The translations under genes and the position numbers were made by a program. The notes below the pieces were generated by a model. It made no database searches and had not been told where the DNA came from. It saw only the letters and a list, made by a program, of their open reading frames with translations. From DATFVA01 sp963832715 (GTDB taxonomy: Bacteria > Bacteroidota > Ignavibacteria > Ignavibacteriales > Ignavibacteriaceae), in NCBI GenBank assembly GCA_963832715.1, contig CAWHVB010000002.1:1-64000 (forward strand): a stretch of 64,000 nt of DNA, in the 5' to 3' direction. The number at the start of each line of letters is the position of its first letter. The stretch's first letter is position 1. Below, one piece after another: positions 54,095-63,919 of the stretch.

Positions 54095-56025
54095 ATAGTA
54101 ATCTCCTGGTTAAGATTTCTGTTTCTGCAAAATATTTTAACCCTTTCAACGATCCCGTCCGGATCAATTTTCAATATGTGGTGAAGCTCCTTCTGGGTTC
54201 CATGTTCAACAAAATTATCGGGCAGCCCCATTCTTAGGATATCATTTTTGTAGTTTTTCTCATTAAAGTATTCCAGCACAGCGCTGCCGAATCCGCCTAC
54301 AAGGGTGCTTTCCTCAAGCGTGACAATCCGGGGGTGCTTTCCGGCAATATAATCGAGCATCCTTGTATCGAGAGGTTTTATGAATCTCATATTTATAACC
54401 TCGCATACAATTCCCTCTGAAGCCAGTTTCTCCGCAGCTTTTTGTGCGTACTCTACCATTGAGCCCACTGCCAGCAATGCAGCATCGTCACCTTCACTAA
54501 GTTTTTCCGCTTTCCCGATCTCAATATTATCGAATCCGTCTTTTAATTCTACTCCGAGTGCTGATCCCCGAGGATATCTCAGAGCAATAGGTCCCTCTTT
54601 ATAATTTACTGCGGTATAGAGCATATCTCTAAGTTCTGCTTCATCCTTAGGCGCCATTATAACCATACCGGGAACCAGTCTTAGGTATGTAAGGTCAAAT
54701 GCACCATGGTGCGTAGGCCCGTCGGCACCAACCAGGCCTGCCCTATCCATTGCAAATACTACATGAAGTTTTTGTATACCAACATCGTGAATAATCTGAT
54801 CAAATCCTCTCTGTAAAAAGGTTGAATAGACTGTAACCACCGGAACTATGCCCTGCGTTGCAAGTCCCGCAGCAAAAGTTACAGCATGCTCTTCAGCAAT
54901 ACCTACATCGAAGTAATTTTCTGGAAATTCTTTCTGAAGTATATCCAGACCTGTACCATCAGGCATTGCTGCAGTAATACCAACTACATTCTTATTTTCT
55001 TTAATGATATCAACAAGCGCGTGACCGAAAATTGAAGTATAAGAAGGAGTGCTGCTGCTCTTTTTGAAAGCCTTGCCGGTCAGTTTGTCAAAAGGAGTCG
55101 AAGCGTGCAGCCTCTGTTCGTGTCCCTCAGCAGGTTTATAGCCTTTCCCTTTCTGGGTAATGGCATGAACGAGTATCGGTCCTTTTAGGTCTTTCACCTG
55201 TTCAAAAATTCTCACCATCTGGTGAAGGTTATGGCCATTTATAGGACCAAAGTACCTGAATCCCAGAGCCTCGAACAGCATACCCGGTGTGATCACAGCC
55301 TTAATACCGTTTTCAAGCCTTGCAGCAATTTTCCTTAACCGGTCGCCGAACTGATCAAGCTTGCCCGTCAGTTCCCATATTTGTCCCTTAAACTTATTGT
55401 AATCGGGATGTGCTATCATTTCTGTAAAGTAATTTGATACCTGCCAGACATTCGGAGCAATAGACATACGGTTATCATTAAACACAACGATCAGATCCGA
55501 TTTGGTAATGCCGGAGTTATTCATCGCCTCATACGCCATTCCGCCGGTCATTGCACCATCGCCGATAATAGCGACAACCTTCCTGTTCTCTTTTTTCAAA
55601 TCTCTTGCTACAGCCATACCAAGTGCAGCGGACACAGATGTTGTTGCGTGACCGGCGCCGAAGGTATCGTACTCGCTCTCGGCACGTTTAAGAAAACCGC
55701 TTATACCATTCAAGTGGCGTATTGTATGTAGTTTATCTTTTCTGCCGGTAAGGATTTTATGAGGGTAAGCCTGGTGTCCCGTATCCCATACAACAAGGTC
55801 ATACGGGGTATTAAATACTTTATGCAGTGCTACTGCAAGCTCAACGGTTCCAAGCCCGCCGCCGAAATGACCTCCAACCTCTGAAATAGTATCGATGAGA
55901 TATTCGCGTATATCTTTACACAAGGTTTTCAGTTCCTGCGGTCCGAGTTTTCTAATGTCTTCCGGAACGTTTATCTTCGACAGAACCGGGTACTTCACTT
56001 CTTCTGACATATTCTCACTTTCCAT
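54091..56025 (-). CDS. dxs: 1-deoxy-D-xylulose-5-phosphate synthase
   Basis: 644 residues from ATG 56025; an ATG five codons in (MSEEVKYP) is also possible. TPP site GDGAMTGGMAYEAMNN and the transketolase segment DRAGLVGADGPTHHG are both present, as are HQAYPHKILTGR and PRGSALGVEL. First committed step of the MEP isoprenoid pathway from pyruvate and glyceraldehyde 3-phosphate. It follows xseB by 9 bp. Confidence 0.96.
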   Translation of the reverse strand: MESENMSEEVKYPVLSKINVPEDIRKLGPQELKTLCKDIREYLIDTISEVGGHFGGGLGTVELAVALHKVFNTPYDLVVWDTGHQAYPHKILTGRKDKLHTIRHLNGISGFLKRAESEYDTFGAGHATTSVSAALGMAVARDLKKENRKVVAIIGDGAMTGGMAYEAMNNSGITKSDLIVVFNDNRMSIAPNVWQVSNYFTEMIAHPDYNKFKGQIWELTGKLDQFGDRLRKIAARLENGIKAVITPGMLFEALGFRYFGPINGHNLHQMVRIFEQVKDLKGPILVHAITQKGKGYKPAEGHEQRLHASTPFDKLTGKAFKKSSSTPSYTSIFGHALVDIIKENKNVVGITAAMPDGTGLDILQKEFPENYFDVGIAEEHAVTFAAGLATQGIVPVVTVYSTFLQRGFDQIIHDVGIQKLHVVFAMDRAGLVGADGPTHHGAFDLTYLRLVPGMVIMAPKDEAELRDMLYTAVNYKEGPIALRYPRGSALGVELKDGFDNIEIGKAEKLSEGDDAALLAVGSMVEYAQKAAEKLASEGIVCEVINMRFIKPLDTRMLDYIAGKHPRIVTLEESTLVGGFGSAVLEYFNEKNYKNDILRMGLPDNFVEHGTQKELHHILKIDPDGIVERVKIFCRNRNLNQEITI

Positions 56026-56034
56026 ACTTTATTC

Positions 56035-56256
56035 CTATTCCTCATCTTCCAGGTTAAGCTCATCAAGCTTTTTCTTCAGTTCTGTAATTCTTAATTCAGC
56101 TTTTTTCAATGAAGAAATACAGCTGCGCGATAGTTCAATGCCTTCTTCGTATAGACTCAATGCATCATCAAGATCTACGGAATTATCTTCAAGAAGCTGG
56201 GAAATCTCTTCCAGTCTCTTCAGATCTTTTTCGAACTTATTATTCTTCTTGCTCAT
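56035..56256 (-). CDS. xseB: Exodeoxyribonuclease VII small subunit
   Basis: 73 residues of acidic helical protein: FEKDLKRLEEISQLLEDN, then LDDALSLYEEGIELSRSC, the XseB core. It binds the large subunit encoded just upstream, with a 17-bp gene overlap. Confidence 0.94.
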   Translation of the reverse strand: MSKKNNKFEKDLKRLEEISQLLEDNSVDLDDALSLYEEGIELSRSCISSLKKAELRITELKKKLDELNLEDEE

Positions 56257-57442
56257 TACTCTCTGCTGATACTTTAATTTTACCGTCGGCGAAAATCACT
56301 TCAGCTTCTTCATCAGGATCAAACCCGGTCTTCCTCTTTATATATTTATTTCCCTGTCTCACAAGTGTGAAACCTCTTTCTAAAGTTCTCTGAATATTAT
56401 TTGATTCAATAACCTTTGTCAGAAGTGAAACTTTATTACTATGTAATAAAATTCGGTGATCGGTTGTCTGAAGCACTTTATAAAGCAGGTTATCAACTAA
56501 CTGCGACTTATTTCTAACTATATCCAGGGGAACTCTGAACCCGTATGAGCCGAGAACTGAACTGAGTCTTTTTCTCCCTTTTCGGCAATATTCATTAATT
56601 TTTAATGTAGAATTATATGAAAAATCGTTTATAAAGGCAAAAATTTCATTTATATCGGGCGTTGCCAGTTCCATAGCCGCTGAAGGTGTGGGAGCTCTTA
56701 AATCCGCTGCAAAGTCTGTAATGGTGAAGTCAATCTCGTGACCTACTCCGCTGATCACCGGGATCCTGGAATTATAAACAGCACGGGCAACCGCTTCTTC
56801 GTTGAACGACCATAGATCTTCAATGGAACCCCCGCCTCTCGCGACAATTATGACATCTATATCTTCACAGCTATTTAAGAGCTTTATGCTTTCTGTAATA
56901 GTTTCCGCCGCCCCGCTTCCCTGCACTCTTGCAGGAGCAATGACAAGTTCGGCTAAAGGGTAGCGCCTTTCTGCAACGCTGATCATATCCTTAAATGCCG
57001 CTCCGTCAATGGCAGTAACAATTCCTATCTTCTGAGGGAACTGCGGAATAGTTTTTTTATGTGAAGTATCAAACAATCCCTCAGCATTTAATTTCTGCTT
57101 TAGCTTCTCGAATGCCGCTTGAAGTTCTCCCTCGCCTGCCGGTTTCATGGAGCGTACGTCAATCTGATAGCTTCCGCGGGGTGGATAAACAGAAAGTTTA
57201 CCGTTCACGATAATTTTCATGCCATCCTGAGGTGTAAAGAAAACAAAGTTGTTAAAACTCCGCCACATAGTACAGCAGATTAATGCATCGGAATCCTTCA
57301 GGTTAAAATACCAGTGACCTGAATTGTGAGCTTTATAGTTGGATAGTTCACCAATAACCGAAACCTGCGAGAATTCTTCCTCGAGGTTCAGTTTAATTTG
57401 TTTTGTTATTTCTGATACTGTAAGAAGTTTTGATCTATTCAT
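56240..57442 (-). CDS. xseA: Exodeoxyribonuclease VII large subunit
   Basis: 400 residues: N-terminal OB-fold (VSVIGELSNYKAHNSGHWYF), then the catalytic domain with FPQKIGIVTAIDGAAFKDM, VARGGGSIEDLWSFNEEAVA and GVGHEIDFTITDFAADLRAP, the conserved XseA block. It degrades single-stranded DNA from both ends. First gene of the dxs/two-component operon. Confidence 0.96.
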   Translation of the reverse strand: MNRSKLLTVSEITKQIKLNLEEEFSQVSVIGELSNYKAHNSGHWYFNLKDSDALICCTMWRSFNNFVFFTPQDGMKIIVNGKLSVYPPRGSYQIDVRSMKPAGEGELQAAFEKLKQKLNAEGLFDTSHKKTIPQFPQKIGIVTAIDGAAFKDMISVAERRYPLAELVIAPARVQGSGAAETITESIKLLNSCEDIDVIIVARGGGSIEDLWSFNEEAVARAVYNSRIPVISGVGHEIDFTITDFAADLRAPTPSAAMELATPDINEIFAFINDFSYNSTLKINEYCRKGRKRLSSVLGSYGFRVPLDIVRNKSQLVDNLLYKVLQTTDHRILLHSNKVSLLTKVIESNNIQRTLERGFTLVRQGNKYIKRKTGFDPDEEAEVIFADGKIKVSAESNEQEE

Positions 57443-57457
57443 AAGAAAATAAGTTAA

Positions 57458-59981
57458 TCAAAATTTTACACTAAATCCCAAAGTGGGGATTATCGGGAAC
57501 ATTGTACTCTTATCTCGTCCGAGTGTGAGATTATCCTTAACATAATAATCATATCCAACAACATTTGCTCTATTGTATGCATTTATTACATCAAGATAAA
57601 ATGACCAATTAAGGCTCCAGAAGTTAGTTACAGCCGTGAGCCTGACATCAAGCCGGTGATAGGCCGGTTTTCTTGAATTAAGCCGCTGATTGTTATAATC
57701 GACATCGTAAATTACTTCTCCTGTTCCGCCTGCATATGGTGTTCTTGTGGCAATCACAGGTGTCTCTGGAATTCCATCACCATTCTCATCCATAAGCACG
57801 ATCCTTGGTTTTACTCCCGCAGGAAGACTTATAGGAAAACCTGAACCATATTGCCATCTGAGGCCGACATCAAGCCAGCGGGTCAGCTGGTAGTTAAGGA
57901 CTATATTAACCGTATGTCTCTGATCAAACCGGAAAGGAAGGGTTGATCCGTCCTCCACTCGTTTTGCATCAGAATAAGCATAGCTGATCCAGCCTGAGAG
58001 TCTGTCATCCGCCGAAAGGTTTTTCTTAGCGAGAAAAACTTCCACGCCATAGGCACTTCCACCGGCATTATTTACAGGGATTTGAGTTAAGGAGTCTCCT
58101 TCTACAGTAATCGGCTGTGTCCATCCGGAAGGATAACGCGGATCTTTACCAGGAACCGGAGAAGTTTCATACCTTACACCCGGAAGAACCTTTTGTACTA
58201 TCAGGTTATTAAAATCCTTGTAGTAGCCCTCCAGCTTAATGCTCCATTCAGCATCCAGCCAGTGTTCAATACCTAGAATATAATGAACAGCCTGTTCAGC
58301 TTTAAGATCATGCGTATATACGTCGCTTAAATCGTACAGAACGTTTTCGTCCCGCAGTTTTTCATAACCGGGAGACTGATAATAAATCCCCCAGACGGCC
58401 CTTAAAGTTGTCAGATCATCAAGGGCATACGACATCGACATCCTCGGGGCGACATAAGCTTTTTGGAGAATATCATAATAATCGAATCTTAATCCCGGCT
58501 GAAGGTAAAGTCTTTTATTAATTGAAAAATTGTTCTGAACATAGGCGTGGTAACGTTTATCATCTCGTGTATCTTTAAGGTCAGTCAGCACTGCACGGAA
58601 CTGGGGATTGGAAGAAAAGAAAGCTTTAAGTTCCGGATCGATATTAAACCTGAAATCGATGATTGTTCTAAGGAAATCAACTCCTGCTCCTGCTTCAAAA
58701 ATGTTATCCCCCCATAAGTAAGTGGCATGATCGTCAAGAGCATATTTCTGGAAAGTGAAATCCGTATTGAACTTAAAGTACAAAAGGTAGGGCGCAAGCG
58801 TATCAGAAATGATATGCTTAAACTCCTCCCTGTTTAAGGAAGGATCAAGAATCTCAGAATTTAAAAGCAGCCGCCCCGTTATTAGTATAATATGAACCAA
58901 TAACTTTATTTAGAAACTTTGTGTTGGGTGTAAAATGCCAGGCGACACTCGCAACATTGTTTAACGTTACATTTGTAACACCGATACTGTCAGCAGTCTT
59001 TCTCTGTTTAGCACTTACAATATCAACTCCATCCCTCGAATAAATTCCGTTAATCAGAAACTTATTTCCGTTATAAGGGCCGATAGCTATTTTAGTCTGG
59101 AAGTCATAAAAATTGGGAAAGTTTACATTCTGATCAACAAGTCCGGCATTCTTCACAAAAGGTTCAATAATCAGATCATAATAGGTCCTGCGCGAGTTGA
59201 ACATCCAGCTTCCTTTTAGACTGAATGGATTTTTTCCTTCAAGTACCAGGTTTGCATCGATTATGGAGGCATTCAGACTTCCCGAGAGTGCTTTGGCATC
59301 GTTTCCTTCTTTATTAGTAACATCAAGTACAGCCGAGAGTCTGTCGCCGTACCTTGCAGGGAATCCCCCTGTAATAAGATTAACATCTTCTACGGCATCG
59401 GGATTAAACATACTGATAACACCGTACAGCCGGTACGGATTAAATATCTCAACATCATCCATTATTATCAGGTTCTGATCGGGACCGCTTCCTCTTATAA
59501 TCAGCTGGGATGAAAAGTCGTTCGGGGCAAGTACTCCGGGTAATGACTGGAGAGTTCTCAGGACGTCTTCCCCTGCACCAGGCAGGATCTTAGCGCTGCG
59601 GGGACTAAGATCAATCAGGCTTGTTCTTGTATCTCTCTGTTCCTGTTTCTTCATTCCGGTCACTTTAACTTCGCCCACTTCAATCACGGTTTCTTTGAGA
59701 GTGATGTTAATTTCGATAACCTTGCCGGAAGAAATATTCACTTCCCTGGTTTCAGTTTTATAACCAACCGAGCTGTACCTGATGGTCTGATTTCCTGCCG
59801 GTATTCCTTTAAGCATATACTTCCCATCTTGACCGCTTACGGTACCAAGTCCTGTGTTAAGAATAAGAATATTGACGCTGGGAACGGGATTATTTCCGTC
59901 TGTGATCCTGCCCGTTATTCCCCCTGTCTGTGCAAATAGAAAAGGCGAAGTCAGTATTATTATGATTAAAGCAATTTTCAT
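57458..59981 (-). CDS. TonB-dependent receptor, one frameshift
   Basis: About 840 codons after repair. Signal peptide ending LFAQTG, CarboxypepD_reg-like domain (GGITGRITDGNNPVPSVNIL), plug with LQSLPGVLAPNDFSSQLIIR, LIIMDDVEIFNPYRLYG and RYGDRLSAVLD, then a barrel ending in TLGFSVKF. The frame breaks near 58863, where one T of TTTT (minus strand GCTTTTAAATTC) is extra; removing it links AAAL to NSEILDP. Domain order is continuous, so an indel error or a very recent mutation is the best reading. No SusD-like gene is adjacent. Confidence 0.88.
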
Positions 59982-60108
59982 TAAAAGCGGTTCAGTTATT
60001 CTCTATGTAACATTACGGTAAGCATAATCGTTCCTGTATCAGATAATAAATCTAATCATATTATTTACGAATAGAAGTGCAGTTTTTAGAAGATTACCGC
60101 AGATCCCA

Positions 60109-60936
60109 CTAAAGGTAAAGTGAGAAGAAGCTTGAATAAAGTCCTATAGAGAATTCATGAAACTCGCTTCCCTTCTCCCCGGGCTTTACATTGAACCGGT
60201 ACCTTGCATAAACTGTAAAAGTATTCACTATCCTGAATAACCCCAGTGAAACTTCCGGAGAAATTCCATTAAAACCATCGAAATTTGTGAACCCATTTAT
60301 GCCGGGAGAAATATATTCTATCCCCGGAACACTTATGATGTGCTTGTAGCCTATCCTTAAAAAGTTCTTTACCGGGGCATTAAATATATGGGAATATTCA
60401 GCTGAAAAATACCCCACAGGATAGCGGTAGCCGCCTCCCCTGAAAGAAACTAAGGGAATCTCTTTTGTGAGACTGAAATAATCATCGTTTTTTTCTTTAA
60501 CGTATACAGGTGAAGGTAATCCGAATACTGCAGCCCCGAACACACAGAGAAGAAGGAAATTAGATTCCCCTTCCACCTTTGGTTCTTCAGGGAGTTCGAA
60601 CTCATATTTCTCACTGGAATATTGATGACCGAGTGAGTCTTCAACTAAAATAACAAAAGGAACGTTCTTCTCTTTAAAGTTCAGATCGGAAATGTCGATG
60701 TTTATTTTATGAGATTCGGTTAAATCCTTCGAAACATCATATTCATAACTGTTTTCTATTACTACTTTTGATTTTGCAGGAGCACTTGTGAAAAAAGAAA
60801 GCATAAAGGTATGAGGCACTTCAGGAGTTACAAATGAATCGATCAGATATACTTCTATTGAGTCAGCTTCATCCTGTGCATAAGATGCTGAAAAAGAAAT
60901 TATGATAAACATCAGACACAGTAGTTTCATCTTCAT
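60109..60936 (-). CDS. Exported protein of unknown function
   Basis: 275 residues from ATG 60936 (MKMKLLCLM), with a signal peptide ending SASYAQ; an ATG five codons earlier is open. The first half is a beta-sandwich-like domain with EVPHTFMLSFFTSAPAKSKV, and the second half has alternating strands resembling a small barrel (EYSHIFNAPVKNFLRIGYKH). No family recognised. It lies upstream of the TonB receptor on the same strand with a 127-bp gap. Confidence 0.55.
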   Translation of the reverse strand: MKMKLLCLMFIIISFSASYAQDEADSIEVYLIDSFVTPEVPHTFMLSFFTSAPAKSKVVIENSYEYDVSKDLTESHKINIDISDLNFKEKNVPFVILVEDSLGHQYSSEKYEFELPEEPKVEGESNFLLLCVFGAAVFGLPSPVYVKEKNDDYFSLTKEIPLVSFRGGGYRYPVGYFSAEYSHIFNAPVKNFLRIGYKHIISVPGIEYISPGINGFTNFDGFNGISPEVSLGLFRIVNTFTVYARYRFNVKPGEKGSEFHEFSIGLYSSFFSLYL

Positions 60937-60985
60937 AACTATTTCCTGCATAAAGATTTAATTGATATCCTAAAATAAATAAAAA

Positions 60986-61016
60986 GGTCACTCAAATAAA
61001 ATTCATTTGAGTGACC
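60986..61016 (-). terminator. Terminator after the 61-62 kb PLP enzyme
   Basis: 12-bp stem GGTCACTCAAAT (60986-60997) with ATTTGAGTGACC (61005-61016), loop AAAATTC; on the minus strand it is followed by TTTTTATTT. Confidence 0.88.
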
Positions 61017-61042
61017 GTTAAATAAAACACAATGTATTATCA

Positions 61043-62372
61043 CTAAACTTTATTCAAACATTCATCAAGATCCATCAGAATGTCATTAGTATTCTCAAGT
61101 CCCAATGCTATTCTTATTCCGCCCGGATCGATACCGTATTCAATGAGCTGGGCGGGAGCGATCATAGAGTGCGTCATAGATGCGGGGTGTTCAATAAGGG
61201 TTCTTGTATGTCCCAGACTTACAGCAAGCGTCATTGTATACGCATGCTCAGCCGCATAGTTCATAAATCTTCTGCCGTTCTCCTTGCTTTCCTTCGGTCC
61301 GGCGCCTTTAAGAACAAAATAGATCAGACTGCCGGGGGCAAAGTTGCCGTTGTAGTCTCTCATCTGCTTCTTCGCGATTTCATGATATTTTAAAACCGGG
61401 CAGACCAGGATAATTTACAAATTCAACTTTCGGATGCATACTGAGGTATTCTGCAACCCTGCCGGCGGATTTCATCTGCTGTTTGATCCTTATAGGCAGT
61501 GTAGGAAGCCCATACGTAGTGATCGTCCAGGCAGTTTTATTATTCAGAACTGCGCCGAAATCTTTACGGTAAAGAAGAAGCATATCCTTATATTTATTTT
61601 TGCCTATAACAACTCCGCCCATATCTGTTCCGAAGCCCCCAAGACCCTTCGTAAGAGAATTTACAGAGAAATTCGCCCCGAGTTCTATAGGCCTCTGGCA
61701 GAAGGGAGTTGCAAAAGTATTATCAACTACGATCTTTATTTTCTCGGCTTCCTCCCTGTTCTCATTAATGATATCAACAAGTCTTCTTATTTCTGCGATA
61801 TCTATTATGTCGAGATTGGGATTTGCGGGACTCTCAAGGTACACTACCTTTGTCTGAGGTGTTACAAAATTTAGTAAGTTCTGAGGATTGGTCAGATCTG
61901 CCAGGATTGTTTTTATATTATATCTCGGCAGCCAGTTTGTGAAAAGAGAATAAGTACAGCCGTATAAAGTCATATGTGATACTATTTCATCGCCTGATTT
62001 GGTGAGCATACCAATGATGCCTGATATTGCTCCCATACCTGTTGAAAAGGTAACGGCCATTTCTCCCCTTTCAGCATAAGCAAGATTCTCTTCAAGAATG
62101 TCCTTATTGGGTTCGCCCAGCCTGTCATAGATATAAATCGGCATAGGATCTTCACCGGTGATTGGTGAATTTGCGAATTCCTGAAATCCTTCGGCTCCTC
62201 TTTCCACTGAATCGAGCCGGTAGATAACAGATGAAGTTATAGGAGGTAATACGTGATGTTTATAGTCCCATTTCTTTGTGAAGTTTTTTCCGTAAATAAG
62301 GTGAGTATCCATTGAATATTTGGTATCATCAACCAGGTTCATTTCCGGATTGGTTTTTTCGTCGGTGTTCAT
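61043..62372 (-). CDS. Cys/Met metabolism PLP enzyme (methionine gamma-lyase-like), one frameshift
   Basis: About 440 codons after repair. The PLP lysine is in NSLTKGLGG, with YLESPANPNLD and VVDNTFATPF before it. The C-terminal part reads SLGHTRTLIEHPASMTHSMI and GIRIALGLENTNDILMDL. The frame breaks at 61391-61394, where one A of AAAA (minus strand) is extra; removing it gives GFKYHEIAKKQM. Members release methanethiol or sulfhydrylate O-acetylhomoserine; which applies cannot be decided. Two 13-bp palindromes lie upstream of the start. Confidence 0.85.
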
Positions 62373-62504
62373 AACGTCTCCCCGTCTGATTATTAAAAAT
62401 TACTTTAACAAAAATACACAGAATAAAAATGAATAGTAATGGGAAGAAGGGTACCAAAATGGGCTGAATTTATGATCTCTTTTTGTTTAAGTATTCAACA
62501 CCTT

Positions 62505-62517
62505 TGACAAAATGTCA
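62505..62517. promoter_or_regulatory. 13-bp palindrome TGACAAAATGTCA
   Basis: Arms TGACA and TGTCA. AACACCTTTGACAAAATGTC is shared, with one difference, with the minus strand at 48343-48355. Confidence 0.6.
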
Positions 62518-62643
62518 GTTGGTTTATTGATGCCGTATTAGGAAGCCTTTTATGCGCCTTTTGTCTGCCTGTAGGACTCATAATGAGACGCAGCCAAAAC
62601 GGTCAAAATATGCAATTTTCTACTGTCGAAAAACTCTATAGTT

Positions 62644-62656
62644 TGACAAAATGTCA
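62644..62656. promoter_or_regulatory. 13-bp palindrome TGACAAAATGTCA, second copy
   Basis: Identical to 62505-62517, 139 bp away. Its flank (AGTGTC to the right) equals that of 48205-48217 on the other strand. Confidence 0.6.
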
Positions 62657-62735
62657 GTGTCTCGATTTGATATCGGGATGCATATGGGTGCAATGAAATT
62701 AAATGCTTTCAGTTAGCTAAACTGTCCGCAGTTCC

Positions 62736-63869
62736 CTATTTGATTGCCTGCTCAAGATCTTCGATCAGGTCTTCAATATCTTCAATTCCTACAGAAAAGC
62801 GAATCAGGCTGTCAGTAAGTCCCATCGCTTCTCGTTTTTCTTTTGGGACGGCAGCGTGGGTCATACTTGCCGGGTGGCTTATAAGGCTTTCAACTCCACC
62901 GAGACTTTCCCCAAGTGTAAAGATCTTTACATTTTTCAGAATTTTCTTTGCAGTTTCCACATCTCCGAAATCTGCTGATATCATCCCGCCGAAACCGCGC
63001 ATTTGTTTTTTAGCGAGCTCGTGCTGAGGATGAGATGCTAAACCCGGGTAATATATCTTTTTACAATAACCGCTTTTTTCCAGATGATCTGCGAAAGCAA
63101 CGGCATTAGAATTATGTCTTTCCATTCTGACAGCGAGAGTTTTTGTGGAACGAAGAATCAGCCAGCAATCGAATGGCGATGGGACTGCACCGACAGCATT
63201 TTGGACATATCTCAGACGATCGTGGATCTTCTCATCGCTGGTGACAAGAATTCCGCCGATGACATCGCTGTGCCCGTTTAGATATTTCGTTTGGCTGTGC
63301 AGAACAACAGATGCACCAAGAGTAAGGGGATTCTGGAAATAAGGACTCATAAAAGTATTATCCACTATGCATACCAGGTTATTCTTTTTGCATATATCTG
63401 CAGTGCCTTTTATATCTGTAAGGTTCAGCATAGGATTGGTAGGGGTTTCGATATACACCATTTTAGTGTTTTCTTTTATAGCGTTCTCAATATTTTTCAG
63501 GTCTGAAGTGTTGACCCAGGAAAACTCCAATCCGAAGTCTTTCATTATCAACTCAAAGAGCCTGTATGTTCCACCGTAAACATTATGCGAAACGACTATA
63601 TGGTCACCGGCTTTAACAAGAGTAGTTAATGCGTGAGTGGCTGCCAGTCCGGATGAAAAAGCAATTCCATATTTCCCTTTTTCTAGAGCAGCAACGTTTT
63701 TTTCAAGAGACTGCCTTGTGAGGTTGTGCGTTCTGCCGTATTCAAATCCTTTATTTTTTCCCAGCTCTTCCTGGGCATATGTTGATGTCTGGTAGATAGG
63801 TGTAATAACGGCGCCGGTAACAGGATCAGGTGATTGACCTGCGTGGATTGCATCGGTTGAAAAACCCAT
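62736..63869 (-). CDS. Cystathionine gamma-synthase/gamma-lyase family
   Basis: 377 residues: STDAIHAGQSPDPVTGAV at the start, YQTSTYAQEELGKNKGFEYG, the PLP lysine in SQTKYLNGHSD, and a C-terminus with SLGGVESLISHPASMTHAAV. It acts on cystathionine or homoserine esters in transsulfuration. The gene follows the end of a CBS-domain gene by 50 bp, which favours a role as cystathionine gamma-lyase in cysteine formation from homocysteine. Confidence 0.9.
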   Translation of the reverse strand: MGFSTDAIHAGQSPDPVTGAVITPIYQTSTYAQEELGKNKGFEYGRTHNLTRQSLEKNVAALEKGKYGIAFSSGLAATHALTTLVKAGDHIVVSHNVYGGTYRLFELIMKDFGLEFSWVNTSDLKNIENAIKENTKMVYIETPTNPMLNLTDIKGTADICKKNNLVCIVDNTFMSPYFQNPLTLGASVVLHSQTKYLNGHSDVIGGILVTSDEKIHDRLRYVQNAVGAVPSPFDCWLILRSTKTLAVRMERHNSNAVAFADHLEKSGYCKKIYYPGLASHPQHELAKKQMRGFGGMISADFGDVETAKKILKNVKIFTLGESLGGVESLISHPASMTHAAVPKEKREAMGLTDSLIRFSVGIEDIEDLIEDLEQAIK

Positions 63870-63919
63870 TATTTGCTCCTCAATTTTAGATTTTGCGTAT
63901 AAACAAATTTACAGATTAG

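Larger units (their letters stand above)
62373..62735. other. Intergenic region with paired palindromes
   Basis: 363 bp upstream of the methionine gamma-lyase-like gene. Contains 13-bp palindromes at 62505-62517 and 62644-62656 and stretches shared with 48.2-48.4 kb. No open frame of note. Confidence 0.55.
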
